Shown one piece after another: positions 17,925 to 27,600 of a DNA stretch of 64,000 nucleotides. The position numbers were made by a program, and so were the translations under genes. The stretch covers positions 372,001-436,000 of the forward strand of contig CAYRUD010000014.1 of NCBI GenBank assembly GCA_964427425.1, in the 5' to 3' direction. The notes beneath the pieces were generated by a model, which made no database searches, had not been told where the DNA came from, and worked only from the letters and a program-made list of their open reading frames with translations. Numbering within the stretch: the stretch's first letter is position 1; each line of letters opens with the position of its first letter. The stretch comes from CAYRUD01 sp964427425. GTDB lineage: Bacteria; Chlamydiota; Chlamydiia; Chlamydiales; FEN-1388.

Positions 17925-18436
17925 GAGGGATTCATTTTAGCTTCAATACTGCGAATGAAATCAGTTTTCGCTGAAGCGTATTCATTTGTATCTGTACACT
18001 TTTGAGCGAGTTCTTTTTTAAGGGTCTCATACTCAAAACGAGCTTTGGGATGTGACTTCAGATAGTCCCGAAAAAAGATGCGCCTCTTCCACCATTCACT
18101 GTTCATTCGTACTAGATGAATTTGATGCGTTCGAATGTTTTGAGATGAGCACTTCTGAAAGTACCTTCTCTCAGGAAACTCGCTTTCATATCTTTGAATG
18201 TATTCGTAGCCCAGCTTTTGAATGGCTGGAGTACAATGAAAGTCTGCCTCTTCAAGGCTTTTTACACCGATCATGATATCTATGATCGGTTTGGCACAAA
18301 TTCCGGGGATGGCTGTGCTTCCAATATGCTGGATATCCTTAACCCACTCGCCAATAGCTCGAATGAGAATTTCTTTTTCTCTTTCGAATTCTGTAATCCA
18401 ATCTTTTGTATATGGGGATAAGTAGATCGCGCACAT
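17921..18436 (-). CDS. GrpB/UPF0157 family protein
   Basis: A 171-residue protein of the GrpB (UPF0157) family, a nucleotidyltransferase-fold group of uncertain function. Diagnostic motifs are IQHIGSTAIPGICAKPIIDI (~36-55) and YFQKCSSQNIRTHQIHLVR, followed by RIFFRDYLKSHP. The length is usual for the family. Its 3' end overlaps the HIT gene by 4 bases (convergent). It starts with ATG 18436. Confidence 0.87.
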   Translation of the reverse strand: MCAIYLSPYTKDWITEFEREKEILIRAIGEWVKDIQHIGSTAIPGICAKPIIDIMIGVKSLEEADFHCTPAIQKLGYEYIQRYESEFPERRYFQKCSSQNIRTHQIHLVRMNSEWWKRRIFFRDYLKSHPKARFEYETLKKELAQKCTDTNEYASAKTDFIRSIEAKMNPS

Positions 18437-18586
18437 GTTATCACCACGAGGATATGCTCTACTGTTTTACAATAAATACTCAGGTGCAAGATCATTTTGA
18501 AGATTTATTAAGTGAGATAATTAGTTTGTTGCTTAGTATTTTTCTAACGATTATGTAATCGATTTAATATAAATAAATCAATAAAA

Positions 18587-18612
18587 CCGAGAAAAGTGAA
18601 CTCTTTTCTCGG
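18587..18612 (-). terminator. Rho-independent terminator of the nucleotide transporter gene
   Basis: Perfect 10-base inverted repeat CCGAGAAAAG / CTTTTCTCGG, followed on the minus strand by TTTTATT, about 65 bases after the stop of the transporter gene. It is the strongest terminator candidate in this part of the window. Confidence 0.75.
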
Positions 18613-18678
18613 CACTGTTTTGTCACAGCAATGGATCTTTTTTTTGATCCTACATAAATTGTCATAAAAAGATTTCCC

Positions 18679-20070
18679 TCAGCAGACAAGCTCTTTCTTC
18701 TCTATAGCTTTTTTAAAGCATTTGCCAAGGAAAAGCGCTGTAATGAACCAGACGGCCAAAAGCGGAAACCCGATAAGGTCGCTAAGTACAAGGTAGTATG
18801 ACCTTCCCAATATCTCGCCAAAATGACTTTGTAATGGCTTTAGTAGCATATTAAAAAGAGAGCCCGCCTCTTTTGAGGCTCTAGAACCAAAGGTCTCAAT
18901 CCAGGCTTGAGCTTTAAATTTGACATCAGGAGTTGTCGGGATATAGAGCTGTTTTAATGCGGGGCCATTTAGTGCATAGTTTATTGCTTTTGATCCAACC
19001 ATAAGAGCAAAGAGAAATGAGAGACTGTCGATAGTAAGAAAGCTGAAGAGTGCTGCTCCAACAATAATTGGCATAGAGGCTAGAGCGACGCCGATTCCCA
19101 GAAAGCGTGTGATATTGCTAATCCCAAGTAAAAGGCATAAAAGAGATACTATATTCACACTGGATCCGTAGAGGCTCAGATAGCTACTGAGTGCTACACC
19201 AGAATAAATATTGCTCGCAGCGACCTTAAAGTTAAAATCAAAGATCGTAATAATAACTTCGTATATGAAATTTACAGTGAAGATCCCAATGAGATAGCGA
19301 TGGTTCAGCATTAATCTAAGGCCTTCTAAAAATCCTGGCTCCTCTTCACCTTGCGCATGACGCTTCTCATCTCCATGGAAAGAAGCGAGAAGATGCTTAG
19401 GGGTGTTCTTTAAGAAATTGCGAAAGAGAGGGATAATGAGGAGAGTTACAACTCCAAGGCAGCTCATTGAAAGGGAGTCAGTTGTATGTCCTAGGCGATG
19501 GGGGAGGCCTCCAATGCTGTAGGGGAATATAATTCCTCCAATCTGGCCAATGGCAACTACTAGAGGAAATCCTCTCTTTGCTGATGTAGGTTCGGTTGTA
19601 TCTGAGGAGAAGGCCCAGAAGAGAGCGACAACTAATGAGCCAAAGCTCTCAACAAAAACATACCATATGTATCCTATCGCCATTATAATAGGAGAGGGGA
19701 TAGAAGTTGAGGCTGTATGAGACCCTTGGATAAAGAACATAAGAGCAGCAAAACTTAAGATAGCAATTCCATAAAATGTTGGGAGAATAATCAACATTCT
19801 CTCTCGAGATGTTGTTTGTAGAAGCTTTGTATAGAACATGACCAATGGCAGTAGAGATAATACTGAAACTGTCTTTGCAAATGGAAGGTGGAGCTTATCA
19901 ACGAGTTGAATAAACACAGCATCCTTCAACGGTCGAAGCGTCCAGTATACTCCAATGATCAAGGCAAAAATGAACCCCATTCTTAAAAATTTAACGAATT
20001 CATCCTTATCGAAGTTGCCAAAATTAAAACGGCATATATGTTGCAAAAGCCGTAGTATTGAGTTTTTCAT
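18679..20070 (-). CDS. TLC/NTT-family nucleotide transporter (ATP/ADP carrier type)
   Basis: A 463-residue membrane protein with about 11-12 hydrophobic helices. It matches the plastid/chlamydia/rickettsia nucleotide transporter family: FLRMGFIFALIIGVYWTLRP at the N-terminus, then LKDAVFIQLV and VFVESFGSLVVALFWAFSSD. These carriers exchange host ATP for bacterial ADP or import other nucleotides by proton symport; sequence alone does not tell which. They are a hallmark of obligate intracellular bacteria. The gene is divergent from a LysR regulator with a 114-base spacer containing a palindrome, and ends at a good terminator. The length is slightly below the usual ~500 residues. Confidence 0.93.
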   Translation of the reverse strand: MKNSILRLLQHICRFNFGNFDKDEFVKFLRMGFIFALIIGVYWTLRPLKDAVFIQLVDKLHLPFAKTVSVLSLLPLVMFYTKLLQTTSRERMLIILPTFYGIAILSFAALMFFIQGSHTASTSIPSPIIMAIGYIWYVFVESFGSLVVALFWAFSSDTTEPTSAKRGFPLVVAIGQIGGIIFPYSIGGLPHRLGHTTDSLSMSCLGVVTLLIIPLFRNFLKNTPKHLLASFHGDEKRHAQGEEEPGFLEGLRLMLNHRYLIGIFTVNFIYEVIITIFDFNFKVAASNIYSGVALSSYLSLYGSSVNIVSLLCLLLGISNITRFLGIGVALASMPIIVGAALFSFLTIDSLSFLFALMVGSKAINYALNGPALKQLYIPTTPDVKFKAQAWIETFGSRASKEAGSLFNMLLKPLQSHFGEILGRSYYLVLSDLIGFPLLAVWFITALFLGKCFKKAIEKKELVC

Positions 20071-20144
20071 ATCGAAATTCCTACTTTATTTATTTCGCAC
20101 CATATAGATTAACTTGAAATCATATATTGGTAACGTCGATATAT

Positions 20145-20161
20145 TCGATTATGAGAATCGA
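20145..20161. promoter_or_regulatory. Candidate LysR-type operator between transporter and regulator genes
   Basis: Perfect palindrome TCGATT-ATGAG-AATCGA, which contains T-N11-A, the LysR-box pattern. It lies 23 bases before the lysR-like start codon and ~75 bases before the divergent transporter start, as expected for autoregulation and control of the neighbour. Confidence 0.5.
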
Positions 20162-20184
20162 TAAATCAGATTTAAGTTGATGGT

Positions 20185-21072
20185 ATGAAGAAAGAAATAG
20201 ATTCAGTAAATAAGCAGGCGAATCACTCACATAAAGAGCGTAATGAAAAAACTCATGCACTTCGCGATTTAAGAGTTGCTGATCTGGAGCTATTTATTAC
20301 AGCCGCTCATTTAAAAAACTTAAGTCAGGCTGCGGCCTATCACCATTTAAGTCAAAGTGCTGCAAGTACAGCGATTCAACTCGTAGAATATGCTTTTGGA
20401 AGACCACTTTCAGAACATAAAAAGAGACAATTTCTCCTTACTCCAGAAGGGCTAGATATACTTCCTCGAGCTCAAGCATGGCTTAGACAGCTTTCTGAGG
20501 CAGTAGTGACAAGTGATCCATTACCGATTAGAATTGTTACGACACATGCTATTGCAAGAGCCAGTATGCTCTCAGTGGCTCTCCAAGAAAAAATTCATCT
20601 GGAGCTTATGAGGCCTGATAACGCTTATAGTGCTGTTGCTCGAGGGGAGGCCGATGTTGCCTTAGTTCCTGATAATGCTGTTTGGGAGGGAGTTATTGCG
20701 ACTGAGGTGGGAAAAGGGAGTTTCCAGCTCTATTCATCGCGTGTGAATCCTGGTATTTCGCCTGTGATATTACCGGAGAATCAAATTGAGGTTCTCTCTT
20801 TACAGCAAAGATGGCAGCAAGTGTATGGAAAGCCTCTTCCTATTAAGGCACGACTTCCGAGTTGGTCCTTGATCGCAGACCTCTGTGTGGAGTCAAATGA
20901 AATTGGGTTTTTGCCCGATTTCTTGGGACATAAATTTCAACTTCATCCAGTTCCTTGGCAGCCCGCACCATCTCGATACCGGCTTTTAGCACTCTATAGG
21001 AGTACAAATGAGTCTTTTCAGAAGCGGCTGGATGTCTTATTGCGAGAGTGGAGAAAAGTCTTCTCAGAATGA
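20185..21072 (+). CDS. LysR-family transcriptional regulator
   Basis: A 295-residue LysR-type regulator. The winged helix-turn-helix is near residues 28-90: LRVADLELFITAAHLKNLSQ, then YHHLSQSAASTAIQ. It is followed by an effector-binding domain of the periplasmic-binding type (~105-290). An N-terminal 25-residue basic tail precedes the DNA-binding domain, which is longer than usual. It is divergent from the nucleotide transporter, a classic LysR arrangement, so it may control nucleotide import; the ligand is unknown. LysR regulators are few in reduced intracellular genomes. Confidence 0.9.
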   Translation: MKKEIDSVNKQANHSHKERNEKTHALRDLRVADLELFITAAHLKNLSQAAAYHHLSQSAASTAIQLVEYAFGRPLSEHKKRQFLLTPEGLDILPRAQAWLRQLSEAVVTSDPLPIRIVTTHAIARASMLSVALQEKIHLELMRPDNAYSAVARGEADVALVPDNAVWEGVIATEVGKGSFQLYSSRVNPGISPVILPENQIEVLSLQQRWQQVYGKPLPIKARLPSWSLIADLCVESNEIGFLPDFLGHKFQLHPVPWQPAPSRYRLLALYRSTNESFQKRLDVLLREWRKVFSE

Positions 21073-21114
21073 AAAAAGCGGCCGAATACGCGCCGCTACT
21101 CCTCAAATTGATCT

Positions 21115-23967
21115 TTATGAGCCTTCACAAGCTGGAGTTGATGACTGCTTTAAGGTTTGCAATCTTTGATACGCTTTTAGAGCGGCTTTTTGCCATGTCC
21201 ACTCTTTTCTTGCATAGTTGCTTGCAGCTATCCCTTTCTTATGTGCATCTTCTGGGTGAGCTGCAATCCATTTCATTAAGGCTGAAAGGACTTCGGTATC
21301 TGGTTCCAACATCCATCCATCTTTGGCAAGCTTTATACCTTGAATATCTTTGCCTATTGATTTCCTGGTCGAAGGTATAAACCATCCGCAGTCTTGTGTG
21401 ACAAAGTCATCAGTCGCTCCATTCGCAGTCACAACTACTGGTAGGCCGCACGCCATTGCTTCAAGTACTGGGAGAGCAAAGCCTTCTCCCCGATAGGGAT
21501 AGACCAGACAATCGCAAGCAGTATAAAGAGAGGCAATTTCCTCATATGACATATCTTGGTTCAGATAGATAATTTCAGGAGCGTTCGGGGTCCTTTGAGC
21601 CTCTTGAATTATTTTTTCCTGCGTTTGCCCTTTATATGGGCCATTGTTTCCAAAGTCTTTGATTACTAATGAAACATCGTCGCCTGCGGAAAAGGTATTC
21701 TTATAGGTATTTACAAGAAGATCGGCTCCTTTTCTGTATATTGTTCCTCCAACAAAGAGGAATTTGAATTTTTTCTTAGTCGGAAGTGCATAAGGTTTAA
21801 TATCAGGATGAAATATAGTAGGATTTACTCCATTAGGAATGACAGCCACTTTATTTGAGGGTATTCCTGAATCGACATATTCATTTTTAACAAACTGCGA
21901 AGGGACCCAAAACTCATCAACAAGAGGCGCGTTTTTTACCCACTCTTCTGGAATGGCCCCAAATTCCCACGGCTGGATCAGAACCAATTTACCTCGGTGA
22001 GGGCGATGCCAATTTGGTGGCCATGAATGGCGTACAGTAATGTCAGTATTCTGAGAGGGATTGAAAAATGGGATATGAGCATACTTGGCTAATGCTGAAG
22101 GAAGTGGCGGATTTGTGCGTGGGGTTATAGGATCGACACAGGTGAGTTTAATTTTCTCATTCAAGGAAAGTTCATCTGTGATGAAGCGGTTAACGTGTGA
22201 CAGGCTTCCTAGATCCAAAAATGAGCCTTCCCACGCGACAAGGATATCTTTCTCATTCTTGAGAGAGGGCGTTGCGTGAAGACTTTCTTGCTCTTCCTTT
22301 TTCGTGTTGTGTGAAGTCAATTCAAGTGGAATAAAGAGGAAGTCATCATTTCCTAGGCTCGAGTGAATGTATCCTAAATCTTCAATTTGTTTGATCCGTG
22401 AAGCACGCTCATACGTGTTAAAAATCTCAATGATCATGACTGGTTTGTTGCGCCTGATGGTTTCTAATCCACCTTTGATGACTGCCATTTCAAAGCCTTC
22501 GACATCCATCTTGATGAATGAGACATTGTCGAGCTCAAAATCATCGAGTTTCACCATCATTGCTCTATCGCCAGTCGTTGTATCTGAGCATTCAGTAACT
22601 GTACCGTGGCCTTCATTGACGAGGTCTGGAGAAAAGCGCTCTGTCCATTCTTCCTTCGGTATATACATCTCGATCAACTTGTGCTCATTGCCCAAGGCTC
22701 TATGATGAAGCTCAACGTTTGAGCACTTGTTGAGATACATGTTTATGGCAAGCTCTGTAAACATTTTCGATTGTGGCTCAAAGGCATAGACTTTGCCGTT
22801 TTCTCCAACAAGTCTTGAAAGGGCTAAGGTGTGTGTGCCGATATGCCCTCCAATATCGAGAGCAATACTAGAAGGCTTTACATACTTTCTGAATTGAGCT
22901 TGGATATGTTCTTCCCAGCTTAAGCCTTCTTTGATGATGTAATTCTTGATATAGTCTTTCACATCATCGACATAGAAGAGATCTCTGTTTTGAACTCTGT
23001 AGATTGCATACTCATTGAAGTTGAAGTTGTCGATATAGCTTTGAAGAGACGGATCATCTCGAAGATGAGGTGAGATAATCTTCTGGAGTACTGATGGGTT
23101 GATTTCCAGATCGGCTCCGACCAGATTAAATTCCTTTTCTTCTTGGGGGCTTAATTCCTTAAAAAAGTGGAGAAGAAACCCAAACTCTTTTTCATTGCAG
23201 ATGTATTGATCGATCTTTTTTTCACGGGCTGATTTTGAGAAAGAAAGAAACTCCCAATCGACAAAATGCTCTGTAAAGCTTAATGAGTCTACATATTGTG
23301 TCTTTATGACATATGCGAAACTGACACAGGGGACGTTAAATGTGCCACGCTTATGTCGATAGGCAATAGGGCGGTAGTCTGGATGGTCTTTATAATATCC
23401 ATATTCAGAAACATCGCCAAAGAAATTACGAAATGGATCGCCGGCTTCAGGGGTCGGTCTTAAGAGCGGGGCTATAATCGGCCGATTCTTCTCAATGAGA
23501 TACGAGAGTGTATTTGGTTGTAGGAAAGCGTCAGATGATAGAATACAGCAAAAGTCACTGTTGGTATCACGACCTTTTCTCAGATATTCGTTCTTGATCT
23601 CTCCAAAGAGTCTATTTTTTTGAACTATCGTCTGATTGGCGTTAAAAAGATGGCTGCTATTTATACATGTGAGTTCTTTGTAATAGCGGCGATTTGTTAA
23701 AGCCCAGTCCGCGACTAGTTCTTGAATGGTAGCGGTTGTGTTGCAAATATTGACCTGCAAGCTCATTTTGGACTTGTCGTACTCAAGACGTTCAATTGTC
23801 TTTAAGAAGAAAGGAATCAGGCTGTCGTTTTCTTTAATAACAATTCCAACAAATAGAGACGGGCTTTCTTGGGAATCTATAGCTTTCAAGAGCTTTGAAT
23901 TGGGAGCTAAAAATGTGAAGATAAAGATCAGAATGAATTGAATGAAGGGTGGATACGATCGCTTCAT
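21115..23967 (-). CDS. Secreted trifunctional glycosyltransferase: COLGALT-like GT, FkbM methyltransferase, GT4
   Basis: A 950-residue protein with an N-terminal signal or anchor segment (residues ~8-22). Residues ~37-290 look like the N-terminal glycosyltransferase of animal procollagen galactosyltransferases (COLGALT/PLOD type): IPFFLKTIERLEYDKSKM, SSDAFLQPNTLSYLIEKN, FGDVSEYGYYKDHPDYRPI, GTFNVPCVSFAYVIK and ICNEKEFGF. The usual DxD position reads SSD. Residues ~365-520 are an FkbM SAM-methyltransferase (ALDIGGHIGTHTLALSRL, FIKMDVEGFEMAVIKGG). Residues ~575-940 are a GT4 glycosyltransferase (FLFVGGTIYRKGADLL, YPYRGEGFALPVLEAMACG). It may build methylated glycans on surface or host proteins; that is inference. 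Start ATG 23967 has AGGA upstream. Transfer of the first domain from a eukaryote is plausible. Confidence 0.85.
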   Translation of the reverse strand: MKRSYPPFIQFILIFIFTFLAPNSKLLKAIDSQESPSLFVGIVIKENDSLIPFFLKTIERLEYDKSKMSLQVNICNTTATIQELVADWALTNRRYYKELTCINSSHLFNANQTIVQKNRLFGEIKNEYLRKGRDTNSDFCCILSSDAFLQPNTLSYLIEKNRPIIAPLLRPTPEAGDPFRNFFGDVSEYGYYKDHPDYRPIAYRHKRGTFNVPCVSFAYVIKTQYVDSLSFTEHFVDWEFLSFSKSAREKKIDQYICNEKEFGFLLHFFKELSPQEEKEFNLVGADLEINPSVLQKIISPHLRDDPSLQSYIDNFNFNEYAIYRVQNRDLFYVDDVKDYIKNYIIKEGLSWEEHIQAQFRKYVKPSSIALDIGGHIGTHTLALSRLVGENGKVYAFEPQSKMFTELAINMYLNKCSNVELHHRALGNEHKLIEMYIPKEEWTERFSPDLVNEGHGTVTECSDTTTGDRAMMVKLDDFELDNVSFIKMDVEGFEMAVIKGGLETIRRNKPVMIIEIFNTYERASRIKQIEDLGYIHSSLGNDDFLFIPLELTSHNTKKEEQESLHATPSLKNEKDILVAWEGSFLDLGSLSHVNRFITDELSLNEKIKLTCVDPITPRTNPPLPSALAKYAHIPFFNPSQNTDITVRHSWPPNWHRPHRGKLVLIQPWEFGAIPEEWVKNAPLVDEFWVPSQFVKNEYVDSGIPSNKVAVIPNGVNPTIFHPDIKPYALPTKKKFKFLFVGGTIYRKGADLLVNTYKNTFSAGDDVSLVIKDFGNNGPYKGQTQEKIIQEAQRTPNAPEIIYLNQDMSYEEIASLYTACDCLVYPYRGEGFALPVLEAMACGLPVVVTANGATDDFVTQDCGWFIPSTRKSIGKDIQGIKLAKDGWMLEPDTEVLSALMKWIAAHPEDAHKKGIAASNYARKEWTWQKAALKAYQRLQTLKQSSTPACEGS

Positions 23968-24138
23968 ATATTCCTATTGAGGTTGTAGCAGAACTATTTC
24001 AATAGTCAGGTAGTCAATGTTTTTCGCGTTTGTTGCTATGTAAATAATTTAATTAACAATGGGAAGGTATGCGCCCTGAAAGCCATTTTTTTCAAGAACT
24101 GATCAGCTTTAAGAAATATCTAAGATAGGAGGGGATTT

Positions 24139-24165
24139 AATGCTGTATGAGCCTCATACAGCATT
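24139..24165. terminator. Hairpin terminator candidate after the response regulator
   Basis: Perfect 11-base inverted repeat AATGCTGTATG / CATACAGCATT with a 5-base loop in the spacer 23968-24217. It lies ~50 bases past the stop of the minus-strand response-regulator gene. T-rich sequence follows on the plus strand (ATTTT) and only weakly on the minus strand. Confidence 0.6.
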
Positions 24166-24217
24166 ATTTTCTAAGAGATTACTAAGGGAGTTGTTAGAAA
24201 TAAAGAAGACTATTCTT

Positions 24218-24619
24218 TTACCCATTTGATTGTTGATAAGCTTCCCATTTCTCTAAGACTTGTGTTGGTAAAGAGACAGGATCAAATGGCTTCACAAGAG
24301 CATCAATCGCGCCGAGCTGGATATAACTCTTTATTTCACTGGCTTGAGCCTTTGCTGTTAAGAATATGACAGGAGTTTTTGAGAACTTATCAAGCTGTCG
24401 AATCTTTGTAAGCGTTGTTGGGCCATCCATCCCAGGAATCATGACATCGAGGAGAATCAAATCAGGGTTAAAATTCTCAAGCTCGTTCAATCCTTCTTGG
24501 CCAGAGCTACAAATTTTAACCTTATATCCGCCAATTTCCTCGAGCGCCATCTGCGCGATTGTCTGAATGTCGGGGTCATCCTCAATATACATGATCTTAT
24601 TCAAAGGTAGAGCAGTCAT
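24218..24619 (-). CDS. Single-domain response regulator (CheY-like)
   Basis: A receiver-only response regulator of ~133 residues: IMYIEDDPDI acidic pocket, DLILLDVMIPGMDG with phospho-acceptor Asp, VIFLTAKAQ with the conserved Thr, and LVKPFDP with the Lys. It has no output domain, so it probably passes phosphate or binds partners. Start ATG 24619 (MTALPLNK) is chosen over a longer frame that overlaps the kinase gene. The 13-base gap after the hybrid histidine kinase makes them one operon. Confidence 0.92.
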   Translation of the reverse strand: MTALPLNKIMYIEDDPDIQTIAQMALEEIGGYKVKICSSGQEGLNELENFNPDLILLDVMIPGMDGPTTLTKIRQLDKFSKTPVIFLTAKAQASEIKSYIQLGAIDALVKPFDPVSLPTQVLEKWEAYQQSNG

Positions 24620-24632
24620 GATGTATAGATTC

Positions 24633-27600
24633 CTAATTTTGTTTTGCGACACTACGAACTATCGATAAAAGTTTCTCATTTGTCGTAGCTGATTTGAGTA
24701 ACGAATAGGAGATGAAATGAAGCTTTTCTTTTGGCACCTCGTGGGCTGAGAAAACAACGGTCGGAATGATTTGATTGGTTCTTTTATTTATAAAAGGAAG
24801 AAGGCTTAGCCCGGAGCCATCGGGCAATCCTATATCGAGGAGAACTAGATCCACATCAATATCATTGAGTTTGCTCATAGCCTCTCTGATAGTGGTTGCT
24901 TGCTCGATAGATCCTTCTTTTGATAGAAGAGTCTTCACAAGCGTAAGAATATCTGGATCATCTTCTATATGTAAGACCTTTATAGGATTGGCTGATGAAG
25001 CCTGCTCTTGAATTTTTTGAATTACCTTTTGCAGCGATTCATGCTTAAAAGGCATTTCAAGGACTTCGACGATGGAAGAGTTTTTCGGCGGGATCTCTAT
25101 CTCATCTTTTGTTCTAGATCCAGCAAGGATGATAATAGCTAGATTCTTATTTCTTGAATCAGACTTCAACTCCTTTGTAAAAATGATCCCATCTCCGTCT
25201 GGAAGGATCGAATCCACAAACAGAATATCATATCTCTTAGATGTAAGAAGATTTTTCGTATCTGTAATCGTGGTTGCTATATCAACAAGGCAATTCTCCT
25301 TTTGGAGAAGAGTTTGAAGTTGAAACGCGATCTCTTTATCTTCTTCGCAAATCAAGACTTTAAGCATGCTCTGATATGCTAAATCCTTTGCGACAGCTAC
25401 ATTTGTGGAAGGGGTTTGGAGAGCTGGAAGGTCAAAATAGAAGGTAGTGCCAGAAGATCCTGTTGTAAAGCCAATAGACCCTCCGTGACGCTCAACGATC
25501 GCCTTTGAAATATTGAGACCTAATCCTGTTCCTGCTTTAGCTCTGCTCGATGAGCTATCTGCTTGGGCAAATTTTTGGAATATCCTTTCTTGGAATTCTA
25601 TTGGAATGCCAGGGCCTTCATCCCTTACAGATACCCGATAACTTCCTTCTTTTTTCTCCACGGATACATATATTTTTCCATTCGAAGGAGAGAATTTGAA
25701 AGCATTGGAGAGGAGGTTATCGAGCACTTGGCGAAGCCTATCGTAGTCACCAGTTACTATTGAGCTACTTGGGATATCTTGAATTACGATTGAGGTTCCA
25801 TTTTTAGAATAGGCCATGTTTGCTGCATGAGACGCCCAAATTAGCTCTGCAAGGTCGATCGCTTGCATGTTAAATTCAATTTTATTCGCCTTAATCTTCT
25901 CAACATCAAGGATATCATTGATCAATCGAATGAGTCGGTCACAGTTCGATGCGCAGATATTAAGAAGTGTTTTTGCCTTATCGGTGAGCTCTCCTGCGTT
26001 TCTATTCAAGAGGAGTCCTAAAGAACCCTTAATTGAGGTAAGGGGAGTGCGGAGTTCATGGCTGATTATCGAGATAAACTCATTGTTCATTCTCTCGATA
26101 TTTTTTCTTTCGGTAATATCCATAACTGCGCCAATGATTCGGTAGGGATTGCCCTCATCATCGTACAGGAGCCAAGCTCTATCAATTACGTCGATATACG
26201 TGCCATCAGCGCGAGAGAAGCTATATTCAAGGGACCAGTGCGTAGAGCGATTTTTGATAGCTTTAGCTTCGACTGTTGATACTTTTTCGCGATCATCAGG
26301 ATGGACGTGGGAAATCCACCACTCTCTTGTGAAGAGATCTGTATCCTCGGCAGTATAACCAAGCATACGAATGTTGTCGCTGATCTTTATTTTGTCATGA
26401 ATGTAGTCCCAGTCGCAGATAATATCGCTTGTTGCTTTTGTCGCAAGTTGGAATCTCTCTTCATTTGCCTTGACTTCTTTTAACGATATTCTCAGCTGGA
26501 TATAAGAGCGAATATAGAGCGCTGCAAAAATGCCGATCAATAATCCTGCTATAAATATATAAGCGCCGATATGTGAGAGGCGCGTATCTTTTAAATACTG
26601 AATTCCTGGCCTTGCCTGTATCAAGAGCTTTATATTCTCAAATTCGAATAAATATTCCGATTTGTATTTGGCTGGAGTGTCTGCTGGAGGATCCCATGAA
26701 AAAAGCTGTTTGTCGTAGTAAAAAATATCAATGAAATAGCGATTGTTTGAGCGATTTTTTAAGGTATTCTTTAAGAATACATCCATGTCGACTACTAACA
26801 GAAAGGTTGCTTGAAGAACCTTATTTTTTATGGCGGGATAAAAGATAAGAAATTGAGGAGTATCATCAGTCTTTATGAAAAGAGGATAGATGACAGGGGT
26901 CTGGCTTCTAATAGCCTCATGAATAGAGGGTTGACAATTAGGATTCTTGGGTAAGTCTCTCAGTAAAGTTTCATCGATATCATTACGTTGATATATCCAC
27001 TGCCAATCAAGTTTTGGAGATAACACTGCGATGGATTTGATGTCATCTAGAGTCTCAATGCTATAATTATTCGTCAGTACCCAAGCTTCTTTTTTTTCTA
27101 GATGATCAGAGATACGCTTGACCATGGCTATATGATTGCGGTACATCAATTGCATGACAGAGGCAAACTCAACAGCTTCGGTCTGTGTCGTGCGTATGAT
27201 TTGCTGGGTTCTTTCTTTTTCAATAGCCTGACTTAAGAGCCCAAACAGAGAAAAGATGATGATCGCAATACTCACAGGATAGGCATAAGTCGCATCTGTC
27301 GGCGCAAGCTTTCGTAATTTACTTTCTGCTATGAACAAGAGAGTAAGACCTTGAAATGTAAAGAGAATGGCGGATTGAGGTGACATAAAGCTCCAGTTTC
27401 CCCAAGCATAGGTGGTCTCTAAGCCTATGACATAGCCAATAGAGGAGAGCGCGCCAATCGCTAAGATTAACGAACTAAGAATAATGCTTAAAAGATAGGC
27501 CCATTTCTCTTTCGATTTAATTAAAAGAAGTAAAAGAGAGAGCCCCTCAAAAGTAAAGGAAACAGCAGTGTTCACTGACATTCTTCCTGGTGCGGAAGTC

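Noticed and set aside
18632..18649. Short hairpin GGATC-T-run-GATCC as a second terminator
   Set aside because: The stem is only five base pairs; the stronger hairpin at 18587-18612 is sufficient.
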